Assembly: GCF_026341825.1 (NCBI RefSeq)
Contig: NZ_JAPENY010000001.1
Span: 2,790,001-2,854,000, forward strand
Origin: Streptomyces sp. NBC_00620
GTDB taxonomy: Bacteria > Actinomycetota > Actinomycetes > Streptomycetales > Streptomycetaceae
Direction: 5' to 3'
Length of the DNA: 64,000 nucleotides
Shown here: one piece after another, positions 49,680-58,768 of the stretch
Layout of the letters: each line of letters starts with the position of its first letter
Numbering within the stretch: the stretch's first letter is position 1
Position numbers and translations under genes: made by a program
Notes under the pieces: generated by a model
What the model was told of the DNA's origin: nothing
Seen by the model: the letters and a program-made list of their open reading frames with translations, nothing else
Databases searched by the model: none

Positions 49680-52255
49680 CTGTCATGAAGACCTCCAGGC
49701 GCAACTTCTTCGCGCACAAGGGGCGAATGGCCCTGTCGGCCGTGGCGGTCATGCTGTCGGTGGCGTTCGTCTGCGGCACCCTCGTCTTCACCGACACGAT
49801 GAACACGACGTTCGACAAGCTGTTCGCGGCCACCTCCGCCGATGTGACGGTCAGTGCCAAGGACGCCTCGGACACCGGCGAGACCCAGTCCGACAACGGC
49901 AAGCCGCCCGTCATACCCGCCTCCGTGCTCGGTGAGGTGAAGAAGGCCGACGGCGTGAAGTCGGCCGAAGGCACCGTCTTCTCCACCTCGGTGACCGTCG
50001 TCGACGCGGACAAGGACAGCCTGTCGCCCTCCAGTGGCGCACCGACCATCGTCGGCAGCTGGAACAGCAACGACGCCCGCACCATGAAGATCGCCTCCGG
50101 TGCGGCGCCCAAGGGCGCGGACCAGGTCATGGTCGACGCCGACACCGCCGACAAGCACCACCTGAAGCTCGGTGACGAGATCGGCGTCATCACCGCGGTC
50201 GGCACCCACCTCGCGAAGATCTCCGGGATCGCCGACTTCACCGTCACCAACCCCGGTGCCGCGATCTTCTACCTGGACACCAAGACCGCCCAGCAGACCC
50301 TGGTCGGGCAGTCCGACGTGTACACGAACGTCAACGTCACCGCGGCCTCCGGGTTCACAGACACGCAGCTGAAGCAGAACGTCGTAGCCGAACTCGGCGG
50401 CGGCTACCAGGTGCAGACCGCCAAGGAACTCTCGGACGCCAACGCCAGTGACGTCGAGGGCTTCATGAGCGTGATGAAGTACGCGATGCTCGGCTTCGCC
50501 GGGATCGCCTTCCTCGTCGGCATCTTCCTGATCATCAACACCTTCTCGATGCTGGTCGCCCAGCGCACCCGCGAGATCGGCCTGATGCGCGCCATCGGCT
50601 CCTCCCGCAGGCAGGTCAACCTGTCGGTGCTCGTCGAGGCGCTGCTCCTCGGCTTCTTCGGCTCGGTGCTCGGGGTCGGCGCGGGCGTCGGCATCGCAGT
50701 CGGGCTGATGAAGCTCATGGGCTCCATGGGCATGCAGCTGTCGACGTCCGACCTGACCGTCGCCTGGACGACCCCGGTGGCCGGGCTGCTGCTTGGCGTG
50801 CTGGTCACGGTGTTCGCGGCGTACGTACCCGCCCGGCGCGCCGGCAAGGTCTCTCCGATGGCCGCGCTGCGCGACGCCGGTACGCCGGCCGACGGCAAGG
50901 CAGGCCTCATCCGCGGTCTGATCGGCCTGGTCCTCACCGGCGCCGGAGCCGCCTCGCTCTACGCGGCGGCCACCGCCGACAAGGCGAGCGAGGGCTCGCT
51001 CGTCCTCGGTGCCGGTGTGGTGCTGACCCTCATCGGGTTCGTCATCATCGGCCCGCTGCTCGCGAGCGCCGTGGTCCGCGTGCTCAGCGTGGTGGTGCTG
51101 CGCGCCTTCGGCCCGGTCGGACGGATGGCGGAGCGCAACGCGCTGCGCAACCCGCGCCGCACCGGCGCCACCGGAGCGGCCCTGATGATCGGCCTCGCGC
51201 TGGTCGCCTGCCTCTCCGTGGTCAGCTCCTCGATGGTGGCCTCCGCCACCGACCAGCTCGACAAGACCGTCGGCACGGACTTCATCATCCAGTCCGACAG
51301 CGGCCAGCTGATCACCCCGCAGGCGGTCAAGGCCGTGAAGGCGACGGAGGGTCTTGAGGGGGTCACCGAGTACAAGTGGACCAAGGGTGACTTCACCACC
51401 CCCGACGGCGAGACCCTCAAGAAGACGGCGATCACCGCGGCCGACCCGTCGTACGCGACGGACCTCGCCACCAAGACGGTCGCCGGCAATCTCGCGGACG
51501 CCTACAAGCCCAACTCGATGTCCGTCCACGAGACGTTCGCCAAGGACCACGGCATCACGCTCGGGTCCAAGATCGGCGTCGACTTCGAGGACGGCTCCGA
51601 GGCCCAGCTGACGGTCCGCGCGATCACCAGCAGCGATGTCGTCATCGACGCGGGTGCGATGTACACGTCGATCGACACGCTCGCCAAGTACGTCCCCGCC
51701 GACAAGATGCCCCTCGACGAGATGGTCTTCGCCTCGGCGAAGGACGGCCAGGAAGCGGCCGCCTACAAGTCGCTCAAGTCGGCGCTGCACGACTATCCGC
51801 AGTACACGGTCCGCGACCAGACCGACTACAAGGAGGCGATGAAGGACCAGATCAGCCAGCTCCTCAACATCATCTACGGGCTGCTGGCCCTGGCGATCAT
51901 CGTCGCGATCCTGGGCGTCGTGAACACCCTTGCCTTGTCGGTCGTCGAGCGGACCCGGGAGATCGGCCTCATGCGGGCCATCGGGCTGTCGCGTCGCCAG
52001 CTGCGTCGCATGATCCGCCTGGAGTCAGTCGTCATCGCTCTCTTCGGCGCTCTCCTTGGGCTCGGTCTGGGCATGGGCTGGGGCGCCACCGCCCAGAAGC
52101 TGCTGGCTCTGGAAGGCCTGAAGATCCTGGAGATCCCCTGGCCGACCATCATCTCCGTCTTCATCGGCTCCGCGTTCGTGGGTCTGTTCGCCGCGCTGAT
52201 CCCGGCGTTCCGGGCGGGGCGGATGAACGTCCTCAACGCGATCGCCACCGAATAG
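49676..52255 (+). CDS. FtsX-type ABC transporter permease (two FtsX domains)
   Basis: 859 residues. One membrane segment near the N-terminus (GRMALSAVAVMLSVAFVCGT) is followed by a large outer domain, then a three-TM FtsX block (about 260-395) with RTREIGLMRAIGSSRRQVN. A second set (about 410-530) contains ERNALRNPRRTGATGAALMIG. A second outer domain and a final FtsX block with VVERTREIGLMRAIGLSRRQ follow. The twin EIGLMRAIG coupling helices match a single polypeptide equivalent to a permease dimer. It is coupled to the ATPase. A terminator follows. Confidence 0.93.
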   Translation: MTVMKTSRRNFFAHKGRMALSAVAVMLSVAFVCGTLVFTDTMNTTFDKLFAATSADVTVSAKDASDTGETQSDNGKPPVIPASVLGEVKKADGVKSAEGTVFSTSVTVVDADKDSLSPSSGAPTIVGSWNSNDARTMKIASGAAPKGADQVMVDADTADKHHLKLGDEIGVITAVGTHLAKISGIADFTVTNPGAAIFYLDTKTAQQTLVGQSDVYTNVNVTAASGFTDTQLKQNVVAELGGGYQVQTAKELSDANASDVEGFMSVMKYAMLGFAGIAFLVGIFLIINTFSMLVAQRTREIGLMRAIGSSRRQVNLSVLVEALLLGFFGSVLGVGAGVGIAVGLMKLMGSMGMQLSTSDLTVAWTTPVAGLLLGVLVTVFAAYVPARRAGKVSPMAALRDAGTPADGKAGLIRGLIGLVLTGAGAASLYAAATADKASEGSLVLGAGVVLTLIGFVIIGPLLASAVVRVLSVVVLRAFGPVGRMAERNALRNPRRTGATGAALMIGLALVACLSVVSSSMVASATDQLDKTVGTDFIIQSDSGQLITPQAVKAVKATEGLEGVTEYKWTKGDFTTPDGETLKKTAITAADPSYATDLATKTVAGNLADAYKPNSMSVHETFAKDHGITLGSKIGVDFEDGSEAQLTVRAITSSDVVIDAGAMYTSIDTLAKYVPADKMPLDEMVFASAKDGQEAAAYKSLKSALHDYPQYTVRDQTDYKEAMKDQISQLLNIIYGLLALAIIVAILGVVNTLALSVVERTREIGLMRAIGLSRRQLRRMIRLESVVIALFGALLGLGLGMGWGATAQKLLALEGLKILEIPWPTIISVFIGSAFVGLFAALIPAFRAGRMNVLNAIATE

Positions 52256-52281
52256 CCACCGCGTACGGGGGTCGCGGGGAA

Positions 52282-52325
52282 CGGGCCCGGTGGGCGGAGG
52301 AGATGTCCTCCGGCCACCGGGCCCG
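52282..52325. terminator. Bidirectional terminator after the ABC operon
   Basis: CGGGCCCGGTGG (52282-52293) pairs with CCACCGGGCCCG (52314-52325), and an inner GGAGGA/TCCTCC stem adds to it. It lies between the permease and the convergent DUF2079 gene. Confidence 0.85.
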
Positions 52326-52330
52326 CCGTG

Positions 52331-53746
52331 CTATCTCCGCCGCTCCAGGAGTACGTAGCCGTAGGCGGCGCCCGTCACCTCGTACTCCGCGTGCGGGTGC
52401 AGCTGGCGGGCGTACGCCTGGACGTCCTTGACCCAGCCCGACTTGTTGTCGAGGGCGATGAAGTCCGGTGCGATCCCGTCGGTGCGGCCGACCCAGAAGA
52501 CCCGGCAGCGCGAGGTGAGCCGGCTGCCCGGGCCGGTGTTCGCCTCGACGCTCGCCCCGTCCGGGATCAGCGCCAGCATCCGTTCGACGGCACTCACGCG
52601 CTCGGGCTTGCGATAGGCGTCGGGCTCGGTCAGCACGGACAGCGGGAGCGTGGTCGTGAGCGCGAGGGCGGCCGCGACGGAGGCGGCCGGGAGGTGGAGG
52701 GCGTACGAACGCAGCCACGGGCGTGGGCTGTAACGGGTGCGGGCGAGCGCGTCGGCGAGGGCGAGCGAGAACACCGGCATCAGGACCGCGCTGTAGTGCC
52801 AGTCCGTGCCCCAGTAGTGCTCGTCGGAGGACAGGAAACGCCAGGTGAGGGTCGGCAGGGCGACGAGGAGGAGCGGGGAGCGCAGGGCGAGGAGGCCGGT
52901 GGTGGGGATCAGCAGCCAGGCGAGGGTGTGGAGCTTGGCGCCGATGCCGGTCAGGGGGCCGCCGCCGACCTTGTCCCAGTATTCGTAGCTGTCGGTGGTG
53001 TTGAAGGCCGGGATCAGCACGGTGAAGGTGAGCACTGCGGCCAGTACGCCGAAGGCGGCGACGGTGAGCGCGTACAGCGCCGCCCGGGGTGACGGGCGTC
53101 GCGCGCGCAACGCCACCACCAGGGAGATCGCGGCCAGCGTCAGTCCGAGGTCCTCCTTGACCAGCACCAGCGGGAGCGCCCACAGCAGGGCCCGTCGCCA
53201 GCGGTGGGCGAGTACCGCTTCCAGCGAGAAGGCGATCAGCGGGACCGCGAAGCAGATCTCGTGGAAGTCGAAGTCCACCGCGCGCTGGATTCCCCAGGAC
53301 AGCCCGTACGCCACCCCGAGGGCGAGTCCCCGCGCACGGCCCAGGAGGCCCGCCGCGGCCCGGGTGACCGGCACGGCGGACAGCGCGAACAGCGCGGCCT
53401 GCGCCACGAGGAGGGTGACGGGGGTGGGGAAGAGGCGGTACGCGGGTGCGAGGAGTGCGATGACCGGGCTGAAGTGGTCGCCGAGGATGTTGAAACCCGG
53501 GCCCTTGAGATCGGCGACGGGGGCCTGGAGGTGGGCGTACGCGCGGACGGCCTGCTCGAAGATGCCGAGGTCCCAGGAACGGGTGGCGAGATGCCGGTAG
53601 CGGCAGACCGAGAGCGCCGCGTACGCCGTGAACAGCACGGCTGCCAGGAGGTACGGGTCGCGGAGGCGCCGGTCACGGGTGGGCGTGACCGGCGAGGGTA
53701 TCCAGGGGGCGCGGTCGGGCGGGGTCGCGGTGAGGGGTGCGGGCAC
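52331..53746 (-). CDS. DUF2079 multi-pass membrane protein
   Basis: 471 residues from GTG 53746 (MPAPLTATPPDRAPW), chosen for AAGGA seven bases upstream; the open frame further upstream is repeat-derived. About ten membrane segments. DUF2079 features: WDLGIFEQAVRAYA, FNILGDHFSPVIALLAPAYR, DFDFHEICFAVPL and SSDEHYWGTDWHYSAVLMP. The family resembles GT-C glycosyltransferases, with acidic/His loops after TM1 and TM2, so a role with lipid-linked sugars is possible but unproven. A convergent terminator separates it from the ABC permease. Confidence 0.85.
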   Translation of the reverse strand: MPAPLTATPPDRAPWIPSPVTPTRDRRLRDPYLLAAVLFTAYAALSVCRYRHLATRSWDLGIFEQAVRAYAHLQAPVADLKGPGFNILGDHFSPVIALLAPAYRLFPTPVTLLVAQAALFALSAVPVTRAAAGLLGRARGLALGVAYGLSWGIQRAVDFDFHEICFAVPLIAFSLEAVLAHRWRRALLWALPLVLVKEDLGLTLAAISLVVALRARRPSPRAALYALTVAAFGVLAAVLTFTVLIPAFNTTDSYEYWDKVGGGPLTGIGAKLHTLAWLLIPTTGLLALRSPLLLVALPTLTWRFLSSDEHYWGTDWHYSAVLMPVFSLALADALARTRYSPRPWLRSYALHLPAASVAAALALTTTLPLSVLTEPDAYRKPERVSAVERMLALIPDGASVEANTGPGSRLTSRCRVFWVGRTDGIAPDFIALDNKSGWVKDVQAYARQLHPHAEYEVTGAAYGYVLLERRR

Positions 53747-53822
53747 GTGCGGGTCCTTGGGCGGCGGGTGGCGGGCGTCGGCGGGGTGAGCATAGGCATG
53801 GGGGATGTGTGCGCCTTGTGCG

Positions 53823-54301
53823 CGGTGGGTGGGTCGGGGCCGTACCGGAGCATCCGTCCTCGGTCTGGCGCGAAATGGGTTGCTTACCAAGGTGCCGGTG
53901 TTGACGCGCCAGCCGCTGCGGGCGGACGTTCCGGCACGTCCCCTTCCGCCGGTGGGCGGCTGCGGGTCGCATCTCTTCCGGCTCCGGACCCGGCTCGATC
54001 TCCCGCCTAGCCGTGGGGCCCCATTTTTCAGCCCCTCCGGCGTCCGGTGGGCGGGGCGGTGCCGTGCCGATTCCCCGCTCGCCCGTGGGGGCTGCGCTTC
54101 GGCTCGGGGCAGGTATCTCCAGCCTGTCCGGCGTTTGAGGACGAGCCCTTCGGGCGATCGGGGGGCCGGGGGCGGAGCCTCTGGGGACGCCCGCACCCTG
54201 CGCCGGGTGCCTTTCGGGCGGGGGTGATCTTCAGCCTGTCCGGCGATTGAGGACGAGGCCGTTCAGGCCGATACGGGGGTCTGGGGGCGGAGCCCCCAGG
54301 G
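53823..54301. repeat. Repeat island, copy D of the dispersed family (gene-free 53747-54435)
   Basis: It begins with CGGTGGGTGGGTCGGGGCC (53823-53841), identical to the start of island C. It continues with CAGCCCCTCCGGCG, CCCGTGGGGGCTGCGC and a perfect core GTCCGGCGTTTGAGGACGAG at 54126-54145. A second core with one change lies at 54238-54257. It ends with GATACGGGGGTCTGGGGGCG followed by GAGCCCCCAGG, as in copy B. The stretch 54302-54435 is the mfd upstream region. I see no gene here. Confidence 0.85.
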
Positions 54302-54435
54302 ACACGCCCGCTCCGGCGCCGGGGTTATCCACAGGCACGGCGCCGTGGAGCTCACCGACGTACGCTGGAGGCCCCCCGGCCCGGAACACGTGTCGGGTGG
54401 TTCGCGTTGCCCACTCCCCGGGATGGAACTCCTTC

Positions 54436-57400
54436 ATGAGCCTGCACGGTCTGCTCGATGCCGTCGTCAAGGACACCGCCCTCGCGGAAGCGGTGAAGGC
54501 CGCCGCCGACGGCAACCGGATGCACGTCGACCTGGTCGGCCCGCCCGCCGCCCGCCCCTTCGCGGTGGCCGCGCTGGCCCGCGAGGCCGGCCGGCCCGTA
54601 CTGGCGGTGACGGCGACCGGCCGCGAGGCCGAGGACCTGGCCGCCGCGCTGCGCTCCCTCCTCCCGTCCGAGGGAATCGTGGAGTACCCGTCCTGGGAGA
54701 CGCTCCCGCACGAGCGGCTGTCCCCGAGGTCGGACACCGTGGGTCGCCGTCTCGCCGTGCTGCGCCGCCTCGCGCACCCGCGTCCCGACGACCCGGAGAC
54801 GGGTCCGGTCTCCGTCGTGGTCGCCCCCATCCGTTCCGTGCTCCAGCCGCAGGTCAAGGGCCTCGGCGACCTGGAGCCCGTCGCCCTGCGCACGGGCCAG
54901 AACGCCGACCTCGGCGAGATCGTCGAAGCGCTCGCGGCAGCCGCGTACTCCCGGGTCGAGCTCGTCGAGAGGCGCGGCGAGTTCGCGGTCCGCGGCGGCA
55001 TCCTCGACGTCTTCCCGCCCACCGAGGAGCACCCCCTGCGGGTGGAGTTCTGGGGCGACGACGTCGAGGAGATCCGTTACTTCAAGGTCGCCGACCAGCG
55101 GTCCCTTGAGGTCGCCGCGCACGGGCTGTGGGCCGCGCCCTGCCGCGAACTGCTGCTCACGGACGAGGTACGGGCGCGGGCGGCGCGGCTGGCGGAGGAG
55201 CACCCGGAGCTGGGTGAGCTGCTCGGCAAGATCGCCGAAGGCATCGCCGTAGAGGGAATGGAATCGCTGGCTCCGGTCCTCGTTGATGACATGGAGCTGC
55301 TGATCGACGTACTGCCCAAGGGCTCGATGGCCGTCGTGTGCGACCCGGAGCGGGTGCGGACGCGGGCCGCGGACCTGGTGGCGACCTCGCAGGAGTTCCT
55401 CCAGGCGTCCTGGGCGGCCACCGCGGGCGGCGGCGAGGCACCCATCGACGTCGACGCGGCATCCCTGTGGGCCATCGCGGACGTACGGGACCGGGCGCGC
55501 GAGCTGGACATGATGTGGTGGTCGGTCTCGCCCTTCGCGGCGGACGACGAGCTGGACGCCGACACGCTGAAGCTCGGCATGCACGCCCCCGAGACCTACC
55601 GCGGCGACACCGCCCGGGCGCTGGCCGACACCAAGGGCTGGCTGGCCGACGGCTGGCGCACGGTGTACGTCACCGAGGCGCACGGTCCCGCCGCCCGTAC
55701 CGTCGAGGTCCTGGGCGGGGAGGGCATCGCGGCCCGCCTGGACACCGACGTGGCGGAGCTGACGCCCGGGGTGGTGCAGGTCGCCTGCGGCTCCATCGAC
55801 TTCGGCTTCATCGAACCGGCCCTCAAGCTCGCCGTCCTCACGGAGACCGACCTCTCCGGCCAGAAGGCGGCAGGCAAGGACGGCGCGCGGATGCCGGCCC
55901 GCCGCCGCAAGACCATCGACCCGCTGACGCTGGAGATGGGCGACTACATCGTCCACGAGCAGCACGGCGTCGGCCGCTACATCGAGATGGTGCAGCGCAC
56001 CGTCCAGAGCGCGACCCGCGAGTACCTGGTCGTCGAGTACGCCCCCGCCAAGCGCGGCCAGCCGGGCGACCGCCTCTACATCCCCACCGACCAGCTGGAA
56101 CAGATCACCAAGTACGTCGGCGGCGAGGCCCCGACCCTGCACCGGCTCGGCGGCGCCGACTGGACGAAGACCAAGGCGCGGGCGAAGAAGGCGGTCAAGG
56201 AGATCGCCGCGGACCTCATCAAGCTGTACTCGGCGCGGATGGCCGCTCCCGGGCACGCCTTCGGTCCCGACACCCCCTGGCAGCGCGAGCTGGAGGACGC
56301 CTTCCCGTACGCGGAGACGCCCGACCAGCTCACCACCATCGCCGAGGTCAAGGACGACATGGAGAAGACGGTCCCGATGGACCGTCTGGTCTGCGGTGAC
56401 GTCGGCTACGGCAAGACGGAGATCGCGGTCCGCGCCGCCTTCAAGGCGGTCCAGGACGGCAAGCAGGTCGCGGTGCTCGTGCCCACCACCCTGCTGGTGC
56501 AGCAGCACTTCGGGACCTTCTCCGAGCGCTACTCCCAATTCCCGGTGAACGTACGGGCGTTGTCCCGCTTCCAGACGGACACGGAGGCGAAGGCGGTCCT
56601 GGAGGGCCTGCGCGAGGGCTCGGTGGACCTGGTCATCGGCACCCACCGGCTCTTCTCCGCGGAGACCAAGTTCAAGGACCTGGGCCTGGTCATCGTCGAC
56701 GAGGAACAGCGGTTCGGCGTCGAGCACAAGGAGCAGCTGAAGAAGCTGCGCGCGAACGTGGATGTGCTGACGATGTCGGCCACCCCGATCCCGCGAACTC
56801 TGGAGATGGCGGTGACGGGCATCCGCGAGATGTCGACGATCACCACTCCGCCGGAGGAGCGGCACCCGGTCCTGACCTTCGTCGGCCCGTACGAGGAGAA
56901 GCAGATCGGCGCCGCCATCCGCCGCGAACTGCTGCGCGAGGGCCAGGTCTTCTACATCCACAACCGGGTGGAGTCCATCGACCGGGCGGCGGCCAGGTTG
57001 CGGGAGATCGTCCCGGAGGCGCGTATCGCGACCGCCCACGGTCAGATGTCGGAGCAGTCCCTGGAGCAGGTCGTCGTCGACTTCTGGGAGAACAAGTTCG
57101 ACGTGCTCGTATCGACGACCATCGTCGAATCGGGTATCGACATCTCCAACGCCAACACCCTGATCGTGGAGCGCGGCGACAACTTCGGCCTCTCGCAACT
57201 GCACCAGCTGCGCGGGCGGGTCGGGCGTGGCCGTGAGCGGGGCTACGCGTACTTCCTGTACCCGCCGGAGAAGCCGCTGACCGAGACCGCGCACGAGCGG
57301 CTCGCGACCATCGCCCAGCACACCGAGATGGGCGCGGGCATGTACGTCGCCATGAAGGACCTGGAGATCCGCGGCGCGGGAAACCTGCTCGGCGGCGAGC

Positions 57401-57966
57401 AGTCCGGCCACATCGCGGGCGTCGGCTTCGACCTCTACGTACGCATGGTCGGCGAGGCGGTCGCCGACTACCGCGCCTCCCTGGACGGCGGTGTCGAGGA
57501 AGAGCCGCCCCTGGAGGTCAAGATCGAGCTCCCGGTCGACGCCCACGTCCCGCACGACTACGCCCCGGGCGAGCGGCTCCGCCTCCAGGCCTACCGCTCC
57601 ATCGCCTCCGCCAACACGGAGGAGGACGTCAAGGCCGTACGCGAGGAACTCGTCGACCGCTACGGCAAGTTGCCCGAGCCGGTGGAGAACCTGCTGCTCG
57701 TCGCAGGCCTCCGCATGCTCGCCCGCGCCTGCGGAGTCGGCGAGGTCGTCCTCCAGGGCAACAACATCCGCTTCGCACCGGTGGAGTTGAGGGAGTCCCA
57801 GGAACTGCGGCTGAAGCGGCTGTACCCGGGCACGGTCATCAAGCCGACCGCGCATCAGGTGCTGGTGCCGCGTCCCAAGACGGCGAAGGTCGGGGGGAAG
57901 CCGTTGGTGGGGCGGGAGTTGCTGGGGTGGACGGGGGAGTTCTTGGCTACGGTTCTTGGGTCGTAG
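54436..57966 (+). CDS. mfd: Transcription-repair coupling factor
   Basis: 1176 residues from ATG 54436 (MSLHGLLDAVV); frames upstream are repeat-derived. Mfd displaces RNA polymerase stalled at lesions and recruits UvrA. The N-terminal UvrB-like part has YPSWETLPHERLSP and FPPTEEHPLRVEFWGD. The RNA-polymerase-interacting CarD-like domain begins about residue 495 (DYIVHEQHGVGRYI). The translocase has Walker A GDVGYGKTE (about 653), DEEQRFGVEHKE, TATPIPRTL-like SATPIPRTLEMA, and QLRGRVGRGRERGYAYF. The C-terminal UvrA-binding domain is present. Full length, monocistronic. Confidence 0.97.
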   Translation: MSLHGLLDAVVKDTALAEAVKAAADGNRMHVDLVGPPAARPFAVAALAREAGRPVLAVTATGREAEDLAAALRSLLPSEGIVEYPSWETLPHERLSPRSDTVGRRLAVLRRLAHPRPDDPETGPVSVVVAPIRSVLQPQVKGLGDLEPVALRTGQNADLGEIVEALAAAAYSRVELVERRGEFAVRGGILDVFPPTEEHPLRVEFWGDDVEEIRYFKVADQRSLEVAAHGLWAAPCRELLLTDEVRARAARLAEEHPELGELLGKIAEGIAVEGMESLAPVLVDDMELLIDVLPKGSMAVVCDPERVRTRAADLVATSQEFLQASWAATAGGGEAPIDVDAASLWAIADVRDRARELDMMWWSVSPFAADDELDADTLKLGMHAPETYRGDTARALADTKGWLADGWRTVYVTEAHGPAARTVEVLGGEGIAARLDTDVAELTPGVVQVACGSIDFGFIEPALKLAVLTETDLSGQKAAGKDGARMPARRRKTIDPLTLEMGDYIVHEQHGVGRYIEMVQRTVQSATREYLVVEYAPAKRGQPGDRLYIPTDQLEQITKYVGGEAPTLHRLGGADWTKTKARAKKAVKEIAADLIKLYSARMAAPGHAFGPDTPWQRELEDAFPYAETPDQLTTIAEVKDDMEKTVPMDRLVCGDVGYGKTEIAVRAAFKAVQDGKQVAVLVPTTLLVQQHFGTFSERYSQFPVNVRALSRFQTDTEAKAVLEGLREGSVDLVIGTHRLFSAETKFKDLGLVIVDEEQRFGVEHKEQLKKLRANVDVLTMSATPIPRTLEMAVTGIREMSTITTPPEERHPVLTFVGPYEEKQIGAAIRRELLREGQVFYIHNRVESIDRAAARLREIVPEARIATAHGQMSEQSLEQVVVDFWENKFDVLVSTTIVESGIDISNANTLIVERGDNFGLSQLHQLRGRVGRGRERGYAYFLYPPEKPLTETAHERLATIAQHTEMGAGMYVAMKDLEIRGAGNLLGGEQSGHIAGVGFDLYVRMVGEAVADYRASLDGGVEEEPPLEVKIELPVDAHVPHDYAPGERLRLQAYRSIASANTEEDVKAVREELVDRYGKLPEPVENLLLVAGLRMLARACGVGEVVLQGNNIRFAPVELRESQELRLKRLYPGTVIKPTAHQVLVPRPKTAKVGGKPLVGRELLGWTGEFLATVLGS

Positions 57967-58012
57967 GCCAGGTCGGGTCGGGTGCGCTCCGGTCCGCTCC
58001 GGTCCGTTCCGT

Positions 58013-58663
58013 TCAGGGTGACTTGGGCTGGAACAGCATCCCCGTCAGCGTCCGGAAGACCCCCTCGGGGTCCTGGTCGCCGACCGGGCCGTCCAGGTTG
58101 TGGCTGAGGAGCAGGGTGGCGAAGCCGTGGGCCAGGGACCAGGCGGCTACTCCGGCGAGGCGGGGGTCGGTTCCGCGGCCCTCGGGTGGGACTCCGGAGA
58201 CGGCGGTGCGCAGGCGTTCGCCCGCGAGGGTCCTGGCGGTGGTCAGCTCCAGGTCGTTCGCGCGGAGCAGCTCCGGCGTGAACATCACCTGGAAGTGCGC
58301 CGGGTGCTCGCGCGCGAAGCGTACGTAGTGGACGCCCGCGTCCTTGAGGTCCGCGGCCTGCGCCAGCGTGGCCGCCAGCAGTCCGTAACCCTCGGCCGCG
58401 ATCGCGGTGAGCAGGCCGGTGCGGTCCTTGAAGTGGTGGGCCGGCGCCGCGTGCGAGACGCCCGCGCGGCGGGCCAGGTCGCGCATGCTCAGCGCGGACG
58501 GGCCGTCGGCGCTGATGACGTCGAGCGCGGTGTTGAGGATCGCGCGGCGTAGGTCGCCGTGGTGGTAGGGGCGTGAGGTGTCGCCGGTCTTGGCGCTGGC
58601 GGTGGTGCCGGCGCCAGCACTGGCGTTGGGGTTGGCATCGGCATCGGTATTGGCAGGGGCCAT
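58013..58663 (-). CDS. TetR-family regulator
   Basis: 216 residues. The first 30 are low complexity (NTDADANPNASAGAG). The HTH lies at about 37-85: LRRAILNTALDVISADGPSA, then SMRDLARRAGVSHAAPAHHF. A WHG-type C-terminal domain follows (HYVRFAREHPAHFQVMF). It is divergent from the SCO6745-like gene with a 105-bp spacer that contains a clear promoter and TTGACA/TGTCAA inverted motifs, so control of that gene and of itself is likely (inference). Confidence 0.88.
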   Translation of the reverse strand: MAPANTDADANPNASAGAGTTASAKTGDTSRPYHHGDLRRAILNTALDVISADGPSALSMRDLARRAGVSHAAPAHHFKDRTGLLTAIAAEGYGLLAATLAQAADLKDAGVHYVRFAREHPAHFQVMFTPELLRANDLELTTARTLAGERLRTAVSGVPPEGRGTDPRLAGVAAWSLAHGFATLLLSHNLDGPVGDQDPEGVFRTLTGMLFQPKSP

Positions 58664-58691
58664 AGTCAGCAGCGTACGCGGAATCTAGGCA

Positions 58692-58720
58692 TTGACAAGT
58701 TGCGCGGGTTCCGGCAATCT
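58692..58720 (+). promoter_or_regulatory. HrdB-type promoter and possible TetR site
   Basis: TTGACA (58692-58697), a 17-base spacer, and CAATCT (58715-58720) form a good vegetative promoter for the gene at 58769. TTGACAAG here and CTTGTCAGTGTCAAG (58719-58733) provide inverted TTGACA/TGTCAA half-sites on both sides of the start region, suited to a TetR operator. Confidence 0.65.
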
Positions 58721-58768
58721 TGTCAGTGTCAAGTTGTGGGTGGGTTGGAATCTGACGAGGGGTGGGTC

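Noticed and set aside
53747..54196. N-terminal extension of the DUF2079 gene by 150 codons
   Set aside because: The extension is Arg/Pro-rich repeat DNA; GTG 53746 has a good ribosome site and begins just before the first membrane segment.
54247..54435. Longer mfd start
   Set aside because: The extra 63 codons lie in repeat island D and its edge; MSLHGLL is the natural family start.
54352..57855. 1167-residue minus-strand open frame
   Set aside because: Exact shadow of mfd.
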